Shown: positions 1 to 9,769, counted from the stretch's first letter. The stretch: 64,000 nucleotides of DNA from Flexithrix dorotheae DSM 6795 (GCF_000379765.1 NZ_KB903430.1:406945-470944); one strand, 5' to 3'. Made by a program: numbers and translations. Notes: generated by a model from the letters alone, not told the origin.

Positions 1-1498
1 TGGTAAATTCCTCCAGCACTTTCTGATCTACAAAACGGACACCTCCGTACTCTCCCATATTCATATACATCTGCATGAGCTTTGCCAAATCATTGGTTGT
101 GCCAAACAATCCGGCATTTCCAGCAACTCCCCCAAACATGGCCGCTGCTTCATCATGAACAGTCCCTCTCAATTGAATATGGCGAAAGAATGTATCATTT
201 TCTGTAGGGATTATTTTTGAAATCGGATAATGTTTGTAAGGATTAAAAGTAAGTGTATAAGCTCCTAATGGTTTGTAAAATGTGTTTTTAAGGTAATCTT
301 CGTACTCTTTCCCCGATAAATCACTAATAATTTGTGGATATAAGAGAAAGGAAAGTCCTGAATAAACATATTTTTTCTCCTTTAGTAAACTGGATTTTTT
401 AATCTCTTTATAGATTTTATTATCATAATTTCTATTCAGGTATAAGCCTTCACTCACTTTCAGGGGAAACCTCTTTGAAGAATCCGCTTTTATCGTGAAC
501 CACTTATATTTCCCATTTTTCTTCAGGGTATTTTTCCAGTAAACCAAATAGGGCTGTAATTGACCATAATGGGCTAAAACCTCTCTCACTTTAATATTTT
601 CCTTCTCTGTTCCCTTAAAATCCGGCCAATAAGTACTGAATTTTTCATCCAGTTTAAACTTTCCCTCATCATTCAGCTTCATTAATGCAGGAAGCGGGCC
701 TGTAATTTTAGTAACAGAGGCAAAGTCATATAAATCATCCGTGCTTACAGGCACTTTTTTGTCATAAGTTTGAAATCCATAAGCCTTTCTTAGAATAATC
801 TTTTGATCCTTGGCAATTAAAATCTGACAACCGGGGGCTGCCGCAGAATCAATCACCAGTTTTGCGATTGAATCTATTTTATAATTCAAAACTTTTGAAT
901 CAATACCTACTTCCTCTGGAATGGCATATTTAAACCTGATTCCTCCGGCTAAATCAAGCCCATCTCCTTTTTTATAATTTGATCCAAGATTATCTTCTAA
1001 CCTTCCAGAAAAACCCATTCCTCCAAAAATCCCCTGAGCGGCTATTTTTTGTCTGATATCACTGTTTTTAAAAGCAGCTAATAGTACATCAGAATTTTCC
1101 TGGTCAGTGTTTTTTAAAATGTTTTGGTCCTCGGTAAAATCTACTACAATTGTCTTATTTCCACTTAAAAAAGATGAAATTTGATTTTGGGAAATAGAAG
1201 ATGAATGAATCCCAATAATTAGAAGATTATGCTTTTTCAGGTCTTCAATCTGCTTTTCATTTGCCGCACTTTCAAATGAATAATTCCAGGTTTGGGTATA
1301 ATTGCCCAACATTTGCTGAAAAGGGGTTACTGAAGAAACACCAAAGGAAACCACCCCAATATTAAGGGTATCAAGCCTTTTTAAAGGAAGTAAACCATCC
1401 TGATTTTTTAGTAGTGTTATTTGCTGGGCAAATCCAGGTGCTGAAATAAAAAGAAAACTTAAAAGAAAGTATTTGGAGTATTTAATAAATGAAATCAT
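1..1498 (-). CDS. Secreted serine hydrolase (β-lactamase/PBP type), C-terminus cut by window edge
   Basis: Starts at the ATG at 1496-1498 and runs off the left edge, so about 499 residues are visible. A signal peptide (about residues 1-24, ending PGFAQ) is followed by a stretch resembling the C-terminal domain of family 3 glycosidases (LLKNQDGLLPLKRLDTLNIG), then from about residue 230 a β-lactamase/class C penicillin-binding-type domain. The catalytic SxxK is S261-V-T-K264 and a second motif is Y379-S-G. In Bacteroidota these two parts are usually the second half of a ~1000-residue NagZ-GH3/β-lactamase fusion; here the GH3 catalytic barrel is absent and no coding remnant of it lies upstream. 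Probable role is periplasmic hydrolysis of cell-wall or D-amino-acid ester/amide substrates; the exact substrate cannot be read from sequence. Confidence 0.85.
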   Translation of the reverse strand, partial: MISFIKYSKYFLLSFLFISAPGFAQQITLLKNQDGLLPLKRLDTLNIGVVSFGVSSVTPFQQMLGNYTQTWNYSFESAANEKQIEDLKKHNLLIIGIHSSSISQNQISSFLSGNKTIVVDFTEDQNILKNTDQENSDVLLAAFKNSDIRQKIAAQGIFGGMGFSGRLEDNLGSNYKKGDGLDLAGGIRFKYAIPEEVGIDSKVLNYKIDSIAKLVIDSAAAPGCQILIAKDQKIILRKAYGFQTYDKKVPVSTDDLYDFASVTKITGPLPALMKLNDEGKFKLDEKFSTYWPDFKGTEKENIKVREVLAHYGQLQPYLVYWKNTLKKNGKYKWFTIKADSSKRFPLKVSEGLYLNRNYDNKIYKEIKKSSLLKEKKYVYSGLSFLLYPQIISDLSGKEYEDYLKNTFYKPLGAYTLTFNPYKHYPISKIIPTENDTFFRHIQLRGTVHDEAAAMFGGVAGNAGLFGTTNDLAKLMQMYMNMGEYGGVRFVDQKVLEEFT

Positions 1499-1500
1499 TG

Positions 1501-1530
1501 AAAAATAAAAAAAGCCCTTAGAAGAGGGCT
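1501..1530 (-). terminator. Intrinsic terminator of the upstream minus-strand gene, abutting the next start codon
   Basis: Inverted repeat AGCCCTT (1513-1519) / GAGGGCT (1524-1530) with one G-T pair; read on the minus strand it is followed by a U-rich run (1512 to 1499). It would end transcription of the gene at 1625-2398. The U-run stops only a few bases before the ATG of the hydrolase, so that gene must be transcribed from read-through or from a promoter within or very near this hairpin. Confidence 0.6.
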
Positions 1531-1624
1531 AAATTAGGACAAAAAATGTAAGCTTTTCAAGATTTCATCAAATCAATTTTTGGATAGAATTTATTTATTC
1601 CTTTCTTATGATTTTAGAACTCCC

Positions 1625-2398
1625 TTATTTTTTAAAGAATTTTTCCGTGGAATTTTCAAAAGTCACATAGTATAATCCACTTTCCAGTTCATTACAAGCC
1701 ACTTTATTTCCAAGTCCCTCCAATTTCAACTTTCCATAAGCATCCCTGATTTGGTACTTAACTTCTCTTGAAAAGTTTAAAGTAGAAGAAACCCTTTTGG
1801 GATAAAATGAAACTTTTTCAATATCTGTAGTATAATCCACCGGTTTTGAGGAATAAGATCTGCCGGAAATTTCAAGGTACTTAATCCTGTAAGTATTTAA
1901 TCCGGCCAAAGGATTAATGTTATATTGATAAACATTCTCTCCGACTGTTCCTTTGCATTCCAGCACACTTTCAGTTTCCCACTTATTATTGGATAATCGC
2001 ATAATGAAGTATTTGCCATATACCTTTTCTCCTTTAGCCTTCCATTTCAACTGGTTGTTTTCAGCTTCCACAGAACCAAACTGAAAGTTTTCAGTGGCCT
2101 TTATCGCATTTGGGTTAATCACTTTAGGAATACAGCCATCATGATGAATAATTCTAATCCTAATGGCGGTATTTTCCTCCAAATGAGAAAGGTTGATATC
2201 GAAGGCTGTAGCCTTTGGAATCATCTCACTTTTTTCTCCATTAATAAATACTTCTTTTACACAAAACTCATTTTCACCAAGTCTCGGGTTTTGAATATAT
2301 AAGTTGGTACCTCTGTAAATTCCATCCAATACCAATTCACCAGCCTGTATGTTTAAGCTTACACATAATAAACTGAAAAAGAAGAGAAGTTTTGGCAT
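1625..2398 (-). CDS. Secreted protein with degenerate type IX secretion C-terminal domain
   Basis: 257 residues with a clear signal peptide (1-19, ending LNIQA). The middle is β-rich and shows a fibronectin-like stretch (about residues 100-190). The last ~65 residues (from VSFYPKR) follow the pattern of the type A C-terminal sorting domain of the Bacteroidota type IX secretion system: a YPxP-like opening (here YPKR), a run giving IRDAYGKLKLEG, then LESGLYYVTFEN and a basic end KFFKK. If the domain is functional the protein is exported across the outer membrane and anchored on the cell surface. The YPNP motif is imperfect, so the sorting function is an inference. No enzymatic motif is visible. 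It is followed on the same strand by its own terminator and the serine hydrolase. Confidence 0.7.
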   Translation of the reverse strand: MPKLLFFFSLLCVSLNIQAGELVLDGIYRGTNLYIQNPRLGENEFCVKEVFINGEKSEMIPKATAFDINLSHLEENTAIRIRIIHHDGCIPKVINPNAIKATENFQFGSVEAENNQLKWKAKGEKVYGKYFIMRLSNNKWETESVLECKGTVGENVYQYNINPLAGLNTYRIKYLEISGRSYSSKPVDYTTDIEKVSFYPKRVSSTLNFSREVKYQIRDAYGKLKLEGLGNKVACNELESGLYYVTFENSTEKFFKK

Positions 2399-3166
2399 GT
2401 TTAATTTTCCTTTATTAGTAAAAAAACAATTGGATTTTTTGCAGATTGGCTAATTGTTTTTGTTTTTTAATCCCTATTATTAAAGGATATTTAATTTGTT
2501 GTTTTTTTAAATAAGACAGTTTTTTTCAGAATTAGAATATTTTGTTGTCTTTATTCCCATCTTTAACGTCTCCTTACGTGATATTATTTGAAATATTACC
2601 CACTTTTTTATAACATTTTTATGACAATGGCCTCTCTGGCTTACCAATGGGGTATTCTACAGCAAAAGCTCCTCCTTTAATTACTCATGTAAGAAATGAC
2701 CAGTTTTTCAAAAAATTGCATTTCTTCTCCTTCATTTCACGATTCTCAATCGTCCTAATGTATTTCTGAAAAACCTAATCCATGCTCATTATCAGATAGT
2801 TGTACAAAAAACTATATGCTAATATTTTGAGAAATGCCTTTACTTAAAGGTAATTGAGGAGAAGAATTTAAAGCCGTTAATTCATATCTGAAACTGAATT
2901 CCCAGTGGTATCTTTCTCTCAAAGAGAGGCTCACCTATTTTAATTTTGAAATTTCAGGTCTGATTTACAGGCAATTTTGAATAAAAAGAGAATATTTAAT
3001 TTTCACCCATTACTGAGTTAAAAAAAATATGATAGTTTTGTGCTACTATTTTTTAGAATGGGAATAATTTACGAGCACAAATATATTTTTTCAACTCGAC
3101 TTACCTTATAATAAAATAATAGTAGTTGGATATTAGTCTTATGGTTATAAAAAATTCTGATCGGAA
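2399..3166. other. 768-base intergenic region before metF
   Basis: A/T-rich and without a supportable gene. It holds the upstream regions of the divergent gene at 2398 and of metF. A stretch around 2868-2980 is open for about 40 codons on the plus strand without an ATG and gives a protein-like translation (containing SYLKLNSQWYLSLKERL), which might be a decayed gene fragment but matches nothing I recognise. A possible metF promoter is listed separately. I see no recognisable SAM riboswitch. Confidence 0.5.
3033..3040 (+). promoter_or_regulatory. Possible Bacteroidota -7 box upstream of metF
   Basis: TAGTTTTG matches the Bacteroidota -7 consensus TAnnTTTG. No convincing TTTG -33 partner is seen at the usual spacing. 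It would give a leader of about 120 nt before metF. Confidence 0.3.
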
Positions 3167-4120
3167 GTGAAAGTTACGGAATACATTAAGTCTGCAAAAG
3201 ACACACTGTTTTCATTTGAAATTTTACCACCACTTAAAGGGCAAAGTATTAAAGATTTTTTTGATGCGATAGACCCTTTAATGGAATTCAATCCTTCTTT
3301 TATCGATGTTACCTATCATAGGGAAGAATATGTATATAAATCGAGAGGAAATGGTCTTTTAGAAAAAATTACTACCAAAAAGAGGCCAGGTACAGTTGGA
3401 ATTTGTGCCGCTTTAATGAATAAATATAAGGTAGATACCGTACCCCATATCATTTGTGGAGGGTTTAGCAGGGAGGAGACAGAAAATGCCCTTTTCGACC
3501 TCAATTTCCTGGGTATAGAAAATGTATTGGTTATCCGCGGTGATTCTATTAAATCAGAAGGAAGATTCGTTCCTGAACCAAATGGAAACGCTTATGCCAT
3601 TGACCTTTTAGCTCAGGTAGCTGATATGAATAATGGGAAATATCTCGGTGAGGAAATTCAAAATAAAAATACTACCAATTTTTGTATTGGGGTGGCAGGC
3701 TATCCTGAAAAACATTTTGAAGCCCCTAACCTGGCTACTGACTTAAAATACCTGAAACAAAAGGTGGATATGGGTGCAGATTATATCGTAACGCAAATGT
3801 TTTTCGATAACCAAAAATATATTGAGTTTGTAAATGGTTGCCGGGAAATGGGAATAGATGTTCCGATAATCCCTGGCTTAAAACCCATTACTACCAAAAA
3901 ACAATTGAGTGTTTTACCAAGTATTTTCCATATCGACATGCCAGAGGAACTCGTAGAGGCTGTTGAAAAATGTAAAGATAATGCACAAGTGAGGCAAGTA
4001 GGGGTAGAATGGTGTATTCAACAGTCCAAAGATTTAATCAAATTTGGAGTACCATGTTTGCATTATTACTCTATGGGAAAATCCGGTTCGGTGAAAAAAA
4101 TCGCTTCAGAGATTTTTTAA
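3167..4120 (+). CDS. metF: Methylenetetrahydrofolate reductase
   Basis: 317 residues, the usual length. Reduces 5,10-methylene-THF to 5-methyl-THF with FAD and NAD(P)H, feeding methionine synthase. The start is a GTG: the resulting N-terminus (MKVTEYIKSA) fits this family, and the nearest upstream ATG (3141) is out of frame. The motif SFEILPP carries the Glu (E18) equivalent to the catalytic E28 of E. coli MetF. Other family signatures are FIDVTYH, the GDS loop in VLVIRGDS, and GADYIVTQMFFD near residue 205. It stands alone, followed by a strong terminator; metH is not in the window. Confidence 0.96.
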   Translation: MKVTEYIKSAKDTLFSFEILPPLKGQSIKDFFDAIDPLMEFNPSFIDVTYHREEYVYKSRGNGLLEKITTKKRPGTVGICAALMNKYKVDTVPHIICGGFSREETENALFDLNFLGIENVLVIRGDSIKSEGRFVPEPNGNAYAIDLLAQVADMNNGKYLGEEIQNKNTTNFCIGVAGYPEKHFEAPNLATDLKYLKQKVDMGADYIVTQMFFDNQKYIEFVNGCREMGIDVPIIPGLKPITTKKQLSVLPSIFHIDMPEELVEAVEKCKDNAQVRQVGVEWCIQQSKDLIKFGVPCLHYYSMGKSGSVKKIASEIF

Positions 4121-4141
4121 ATGATTTTATCATTTATTGCA

Positions 4142-4202
4142 CTTCAACTAAATAAGAACCTGAATTTTCGTTTACTTGTTTAGTTGAAGACTTTTATTTT
4201 TT
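4142..4202 (+). terminator. Terminator after metF
   Basis: Perfect 11-bp inverted repeat CTTCAACTAAA (4142-4152) / TTTAGTTGAAG (4179-4189) with a 26-base loop, followed by the T-rich ACTTTTATTTTTT. Confidence 0.7.
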
Positions 4203-4324
4203 AAGAAGAAATTTATCCTGACTAAAATTCTTAAAAGTTAAAACATCACAAGCATATTCATACCAGTTTTTCTTAGGGGCAATATGATACTTGTTTATCC
4301 CAAAACTTTATTTATCAGCAATTC

Positions 4325-6724
4325 ATGATTAGGGGGATTTTATTTTTTATAGGCTTCATGTTTTTCCAAATAAGCCTATGGGGCCAAACCGGAAAAATTG
4401 AAGGTATAATTACCGATAGCCTACAGCAACCCATTTCCCTGGTAAATATTAGTATAGCGGATTCCAATAAAGGTACTGCCACAAATAAAAATGGTCAGTT
4501 TTCCTTAACTGTTCCTGCTGAACAGGATATTATTATTAATGTATCGCATAGCCAGTACCTCCCACAAACCTTTAACCTCAAACTGGAAGAAAATGAAGTT
4601 TTTCAATTGAATATTGAATTGAAGCTCTCTACGGTTTATTTAAAGGAACTGGAAATTGGAGATGATGAAAACTATCAGATCAGGCAGGAAGCTGGTGCAT
4701 TAGAATTAGACCCTAAAGATTTAAAAGCCATTCCCACTCCATTTCTGGATTTCAATCAGGCCATTATTTCCAGTGGGGCATTAGGGGTGGTTGGCAATAA
4801 TGAATTGTCTTCATCCTATTCGGTGAGAGGTGGTAATTTTGATGAAAACCTGGTGTATGTGAATAATATTCAGGTTTACAGGCCATTTTTGGTTAAGGCA
4901 GGGCAGCAGGAAGGTCTAAGTTTTGTAAATCCTGATATGGTCAGTGGTGTTAGTTTTTCTTCAGGTGGTTGGCAATCCAAATATGGAGACAAATTATCCT
5001 CAGTTTTAAATGTGACTTACCGCGAACCTACACGAACTTCTGCCACTTTAGTAGCAGGTTTACTGGGAGGAAGTTTTTATCTGGAAGGTGCCTCTAAAAA
5101 TAAAAAGGTGAAATACCTGGCGGGGGTCAGACACAAATCATCTAAATACCTTTTAAATTCACTGGAAACTCAGGGGCAGTACCTGCCTAAATTTACAGAT
5201 GCCCAGAGCTATGTCCATATTGACCTTAGCGGGAAGGGAAAAGCAAAAGAAACCACTACTTTGGGTATTCTCGGCTCAATTGCTTCTAATAGATACGAGT
5301 TATTACCAGAATCCCGAACCACTAATTTTGGAACTTTTAATCAATCCTTCAGGCTGAATGTATTATTTGTAGGGTCAGAACAATTGAATTATGATACTTT
5401 TCAAGGAGGTATAAAACTAAGCCATAAATTCAATTCCAAATTCACTTCTCACTTCATTACCTCTGCCATGACTACAAGGGAAAGAGAGTATTCGAATGTA
5501 GAAGGTGGTTATGAGCTGTGTGATGTCAACACCAATTTCAATTCCGATAACTTCAATGAATGTGCTATTGTAAGAGGTTTTGGTTCTGAATTTACCTATT
5601 CCAGAAATGCCCTTGAAGCTCAAATTTATTCGGCAGAGCTAAGAAATGAATATCAGTGGAACCCTCTGACTAAAATTGAATTTGGCTTGAGGTATGACAG
5701 ACAAATCATATCAGATAAATTACATGAATATACCTTTCTGGATTCAGCAGATTTTGTAAGGGATATCCGATTAAGAGTTGGGCAAAATGATTTAGTAACC
5801 AACATTATAAGTGGTTATGCACAAGCGAGCCATCTCATTGGGGAGATTCATTCTCTTACTTATGGGGCTAGATTTAATTACAGAGACTTTAATGATGAAT
5901 TATTGATAAGTCCCAGAATTCAATATGCTTTGCATCCAAACTGGCGAAAAAACATGGTATTCAGAGCTGCCCTCGGGCTATACCAACAACCTCCATTTTA
6001 TAGAGAAATGAGAGATTTTAACGGTAATTTAAATCCTGACCTGAAAGCCCAAAGCTCCCTTCATGCAATAACCGGACTGGATTATGATTTCACTGCCTGG
6101 GACAGACCATTTAAGTTTATTACAGAGGTTTACTACAAAAAATTATGGAATGTTGTGCCTTATGATATTGATAATGTAAGGCTTCGCTATTATGCAAAAA
6201 ATAATGCTGAAGCCTACGTTTATGGTGCAGATTTCAGGGTAAGTGGAGAGTTTATTCCCCACACCGAATCCTGGTTTAGTCTGGGTTATTTAAAAGCTTT
6301 TGAAGATGTGGAAGGAGACGGCAGAGGAGAAATCAGAAGGCCATCTGACCAAAGATTAACCTTTACATTTTTCTTTCAGGATCATTTGCCCAAAGATCCT
6401 TCATTAAGAGTTTATATCAGGACTTTAATTGGATCCGGACTTCCTTATGGTCCCCCTGAATCCCCTGAATACAGACAGGCATTTCGTTCGGGTTCTGAAT
6501 ATGTAAGATCAGACATTGGCTTTTCCAAAATATTTACCTTCAAGCAACCAGAAGGGAAAAGATCGGTAGAATCACTTTGGTTTGGAATAGAAGTACTGAA
6601 CTTGTTTGGTGTAGAAAACCATATTTCCTACAACTGGGTACCCGATTTTTCAGGTAACTTATTTGCCGTTCCCAACAGCCTTTCCCAAAGGTTTTTTAAT
6701 GCCAGAATTGTATTAAAATACTAA
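4325..6724 (+). CDS. TonB-dependent receptor with carboxypeptidase-regulatory-like domain
   Basis: 799 residues. A signal peptide (about 1-20) is followed by a CarboxypepD_reg-like β-sandwich (about 22-105, with TNKNGQFSLTVP), then a plug domain (about 125-235, with SSYSVRGGNFDENLVYVNN and the GGWQSKYGDKLSSVLNV strand) and a 22-strand-type outer-membrane barrel to a C-terminal aromatic residue (IVLKY). Members take up large ligands across the outer membrane with TonB energy. No SusD, DUF4249 or iron-uptake neighbour is present, so the ligand is unknown. The plug-domain wording resembles FecA/colicin-type receptors more than the SusC class. It stands alone between metF and the cation ATPase. 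Confidence 0.92.
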   Translation: MIRGILFFIGFMFFQISLWGQTGKIEGIITDSLQQPISLVNISIADSNKGTATNKNGQFSLTVPAEQDIIINVSHSQYLPQTFNLKLEENEVFQLNIELKLSTVYLKELEIGDDENYQIRQEAGALELDPKDLKAIPTPFLDFNQAIISSGALGVVGNNELSSSYSVRGGNFDENLVYVNNIQVYRPFLVKAGQQEGLSFVNPDMVSGVSFSSGGWQSKYGDKLSSVLNVTYREPTRTSATLVAGLLGGSFYLEGASKNKKVKYLAGVRHKSSKYLLNSLETQGQYLPKFTDAQSYVHIDLSGKGKAKETTTLGILGSIASNRYELLPESRTTNFGTFNQSFRLNVLFVGSEQLNYDTFQGGIKLSHKFNSKFTSHFITSAMTTREREYSNVEGGYELCDVNTNFNSDNFNECAIVRGFGSEFTYSRNALEAQIYSAELRNEYQWNPLTKIEFGLRYDRQIISDKLHEYTFLDSADFVRDIRLRVGQNDLVTNIISGYAQASHLIGEIHSLTYGARFNYRDFNDELLISPRIQYALHPNWRKNMVFRAALGLYQQPPFYREMRDFNGNLNPDLKAQSSLHAITGLDYDFTAWDRPFKFITEVYYKKLWNVVPYDIDNVRLRYYAKNNAEAYVYGADFRVSGEFIPHTESWFSLGYLKAFEDVEGDGRGEIRRPSDQRLTFTFFFQDHLPKDPSLRVYIRTLIGSGLPYGPPESPEYRQAFRSGSEYVRSDIGFSKIFTFKQPEGKRSVESLWFGIEVLNLFGVENHISYNWVPDFSGNLFAVPNSLSQRFFNARIVLKY

Positions 6725-6957
6725 AAACTAATGTCCAGATAATTCCTTTTATCCATCCCACCCACTCCCTTTTAATTCACGCTCACTGCCATTCAATTTT
6801 TTCCTTCTTCTCCACACATCATTTTTGATAAAAATGAAATGTTTCCGGCTAAACATTTAAGTTACTAAGCGGAAAATTTTATGAACATTTCATGAAATTA
6901 TTTTCCTGAATATCAGGCAAAATTAATTTTGAAATACAACTGATAGCCCGTATTATT

Positions 6958-9693
6958 ATGGAAACCCTAGCACCTCGCAAAGCAATGAATGCTACAAAAG
7001 AACACCCCTGGCATAGCCAGACAGTCCAGGAACTTGCACAGTCGCTCAATAGTGATATTGAAAAAGGAATCTCATCTGATGAAATTCCAGAAAGGCAAAA
7101 AATGTATGGCACAAACGAATTAACTGCCAAACAGACCGACTCCGTATGGAAATTAATCTGGCAACAATTCAACCAGCCACTTATTTATATTTTGGTTATC
7201 GCTTCAGTGATCACATTTTTCTTTAAAGAATATGTGGATAGTGCGGTCATCATGGCCATTGTAATTGTAAATGCGGTAATTGGTTTTATCCAGGAATCTA
7301 AAGCACAAAAAGCCCTTGAAGCCCTTTCAAACACGATGCAAACCTATGCCATGGTGATTAGAGATGGGAAAAGGAAGGAAATACCAGCCAAAGAAATTGT
7401 GGTAGGAGATCTTGTTTTTGTACAATCCGGTGATAAAGTTCCTGCAGACATCAGGCTGGTAAGTGTGAAGGAGATGCAGGTTGCGGAATCTGCCCTGACA
7501 GGTGAATCTGTTCCTGTAAGTAAGTCTTTGGAGGTACTGGAAAATGATACAGTTTTAGGAGACCGGTTAAATATGGCATTTGCTTCCACTTATGTCACTT
7601 TCGGACAGGGAATGGGACTGGTTACCGCTGTAGGTGATCAAACTGAGGTCGGTCATATCAGTGGTTTAATTTCCAATGTAGAAAGTGCAGAAACACCGCT
7701 TAACCAAAAAATTAATCAACTGAGTAAGTATATTGTGTATGTAATTCTGGCAATGTCGGTACTTACTTTTGCTCTTGGTATTTACCGTGGTCAGGATCCA
7801 ATTGAAGTATTTATGTCGGTTGTTGCTCTGGCCGTAGGTGCCATTCCCGAAGGACTTCCGGCTGCCATCACCACTATATTAGCCATTGGGGTTTCCAGAA
7901 TGGCTAAAAGGCATGCCATTACCAGGAAATTACCGGTGGTGGAAACACTTGGAAGTGCCACAGTAATCTGTTCGGACAAAACCGGAACATTAACCGAAAA
8001 TCAGATGACAGTAAAAGAAGTTTTTGCGGGAAGTCAGATGTTTGAAGTAAGTGGTACCGGATATTCTCCTGAGGGGGAAATTAAACAAAATGACCAGGTT
8101 ATTGACAAAGAAAATTACCCGGCTCTAAAAGATTTGCTGGTAGCAGGTTTACTGTGCAATACCAGTGAAATCAGCAGGGAGGAAAATCAGTATTTGGTAA
8201 AAGGGGATCCCACTGAAGGAGCCTTAATTGTGGCTGCCCAAAAGGCAGGTTTATCAAGAAGTAATCTCCTGAAAATATTCCATCAGCTGGATAACATTCC
8301 TTTTGAATCAGAAAGGCAATATATGGCTACGCTATTTAAACTGGAAGGCCAACAGAAAAACACTGTATATCTAAAAGGATCGGTGGAGAAAATACTGGAA
8401 AAATGTTCCCATTTCCAAAATGATAAAGGAGAAATTGTTCCTCTGCCTGGTGTGGAAGAAATCCATAAAAAAGTGGAATTAATGGCCAGTGAGGGTTTAC
8501 GGGTTTTGGCTTTTGCCAAAAAAGAAATCGATTCGAAAAAGGTAACTGAACAGGACCTTGAAAATGATAACGTTTTTATTGGTTTACAAGCTATGATTGA
8601 CCCTCCCAGACAGGAAGCCATAAAAGCGGTGGCAGACTGTAAAAAAGCAGGAATTCAGGTAAAAATGATCACTGGTGATCATGGATTAACAGCAGTAGCC
8701 ATTGCCAAACAACTGGGTATTGAATTAGGAGCTGGCAAAAAGAATTATACGGGAAAAGAACTGGCCAGACTTTCGGAAAAGGAATTTCAGGAAGCAGCGA
8801 TTAACACCAATGTATTCGCCAGAGTAAGTCCTGAGCAAAAACTGAGGCTGGTAGAGGCTTTACAAAAAAACAATGAAGTAGTAGCCATGACTGGTGATGG
8901 GGTAAATGATGCTCCAGCCCTGAAACAGGCTGCCATTGGTATTGCCATGGGTATCACCGGAACTGAAGTATCAAAAGAAGCTGCAGATATGGTCCTTACG
9001 GATGATAATTTCCGGTCAATCAGGGATGCCGTGGAAGAAGGAAGAGGAGTTTTTGATAATATCATGAAGTTCATCGTCTGGACTTTACCCACCAATATGG
9101 GAGAAGGATTAATTATCCTGATTGCCGCTCTTTTTGGAATAGCCCTTCCAATTACCCCATTGCAAATCCTATGGATTAATATGACCACTGCCGGCTTTTT
9201 GGGTTTAATGTTGGCCTTTGAACCCAAAGAACCGGGAATTATGAGTAGAAAACCCAGAAAACCCGGCCAATCTATTTTTGGAAAAGATGTGGTTGTAAAA
9301 TTAATTCTGGTGAGTCTTGCCCTGGTTGTAGCCTCATTTGGCTTTTTCCAATATGAATTGGCTATGGGAACCTCAGTGGAGGTTGCAAGAACAATAGCCG
9401 TTACCACCTTCGTAGTGCTGGAAGGTTTTTACCTGCTCAACTGTCGCTCACTTAGTTTACCAATGCACAAAATTGGCTTTTTCAGCAATTTATGGGTGTG
9501 GTTTGGCTTTGTACTGATGTTCGTTTTCCAGGCTTTCTTTATTTATAATTCGTGGATGAATGAAATTTTTGGAAGTGCACCTATCACTTTGGCCATGTGG
9601 GGAAAAATTATGGTGGCCGGCCTCATTACTTATATCATTATTGAAATCGAAAAAGCCATTCATCTCAAAATGTTGAAAAAAGTAGATGGCTAA
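6958..9693 (+). CDS. P2-type cation-transporting ATPase
   Basis: 911 residues, full length for a SERCA/PMR1/Na,K-type pump in the inner membrane. The N-terminal cation-ATPase domain is at about 12-80, the actuator motif TGESVP near 180, the phosphorylation site CSDKTGTLT with D340, and the hinge motif MTGDGVNDAPAL near 645. Ten transmembrane segments are expected. Of the residues that bind Ca2+ in SERCA, the M4 glutamate (AIPEGL), M5 Asn and Glu (TNMGEG) and M6 Asn and Thr (WINMTT) are present, but the M6 aspartate (SERCA D800) is alanine. The transported ion is therefore uncertain: Ca2+, Na+ or another cation. A second in-frame ATG lies nine codons downstream. Confidence 0.9.
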   Translation: METLAPRKAMNATKEHPWHSQTVQELAQSLNSDIEKGISSDEIPERQKMYGTNELTAKQTDSVWKLIWQQFNQPLIYILVIASVITFFFKEYVDSAVIMAIVIVNAVIGFIQESKAQKALEALSNTMQTYAMVIRDGKRKEIPAKEIVVGDLVFVQSGDKVPADIRLVSVKEMQVAESALTGESVPVSKSLEVLENDTVLGDRLNMAFASTYVTFGQGMGLVTAVGDQTEVGHISGLISNVESAETPLNQKINQLSKYIVYVILAMSVLTFALGIYRGQDPIEVFMSVVALAVGAIPEGLPAAITTILAIGVSRMAKRHAITRKLPVVETLGSATVICSDKTGTLTENQMTVKEVFAGSQMFEVSGTGYSPEGEIKQNDQVIDKENYPALKDLLVAGLLCNTSEISREENQYLVKGDPTEGALIVAAQKAGLSRSNLLKIFHQLDNIPFESERQYMATLFKLEGQQKNTVYLKGSVEKILEKCSHFQNDKGEIVPLPGVEEIHKKVELMASEGLRVLAFAKKEIDSKKVTEQDLENDNVFIGLQAMIDPPRQEAIKAVADCKKAGIQVKMITGDHGLTAVAIAKQLGIELGAGKKNYTGKELARLSEKEFQEAAINTNVFARVSPEQKLRLVEALQKNNEVVAMTGDGVNDAPALKQAAIGIAMGITGTEVSKEAADMVLTDDNFRSIRDAVEEGRGVFDNIMKFIVWTLPTNMGEGLIILIAALFGIALPITPLQILWINMTTAGFLGLMLAFEPKEPGIMSRKPRKPGQSIFGKDVVVKLILVSLALVVASFGFFQYELAMGTSVEVARTIAVTTFVVLEGFYLLNCRSLSLPMHKIGFFSNLWVWFGFVLMFVFQAFFIYNSWMNEIFGSAPITLAMWGKIMVAGLITYIIIEIEKAIHLKMLKKVDG

Positions 9694-9710
9694 ATGCCAT
9701 GATATAAAAC

Positions 9711-9750
9711 AAAGAGGTCAATTCTAAACCAATTTAGAATTGACCTCTTT
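9711..9750. terminator. Bidirectional terminator between the ATPase and DUF547 genes
   Basis: Perfect 18-bp inverted repeat (9711-9728 and 9733-9750) around a 4-base CCAA loop, with A-tract and T-tract ends, located between two convergent genes. Confidence 0.85.
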
Positions 9751-9769
9751 CAATTTTCTTACAGAATTT

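Noticed and set aside
2868-2980. Protein-like open stretch of about 40 codons (possible gene fragment)
   Set aside because: No start codon, no family recognised; kept only as a note in the intergenic entry.
8787-9407. 206-codon minus-strand ORF opposite the cation ATPase
   Set aside because: Shadow of a highly conserved gene; the antisense translation has no domain.
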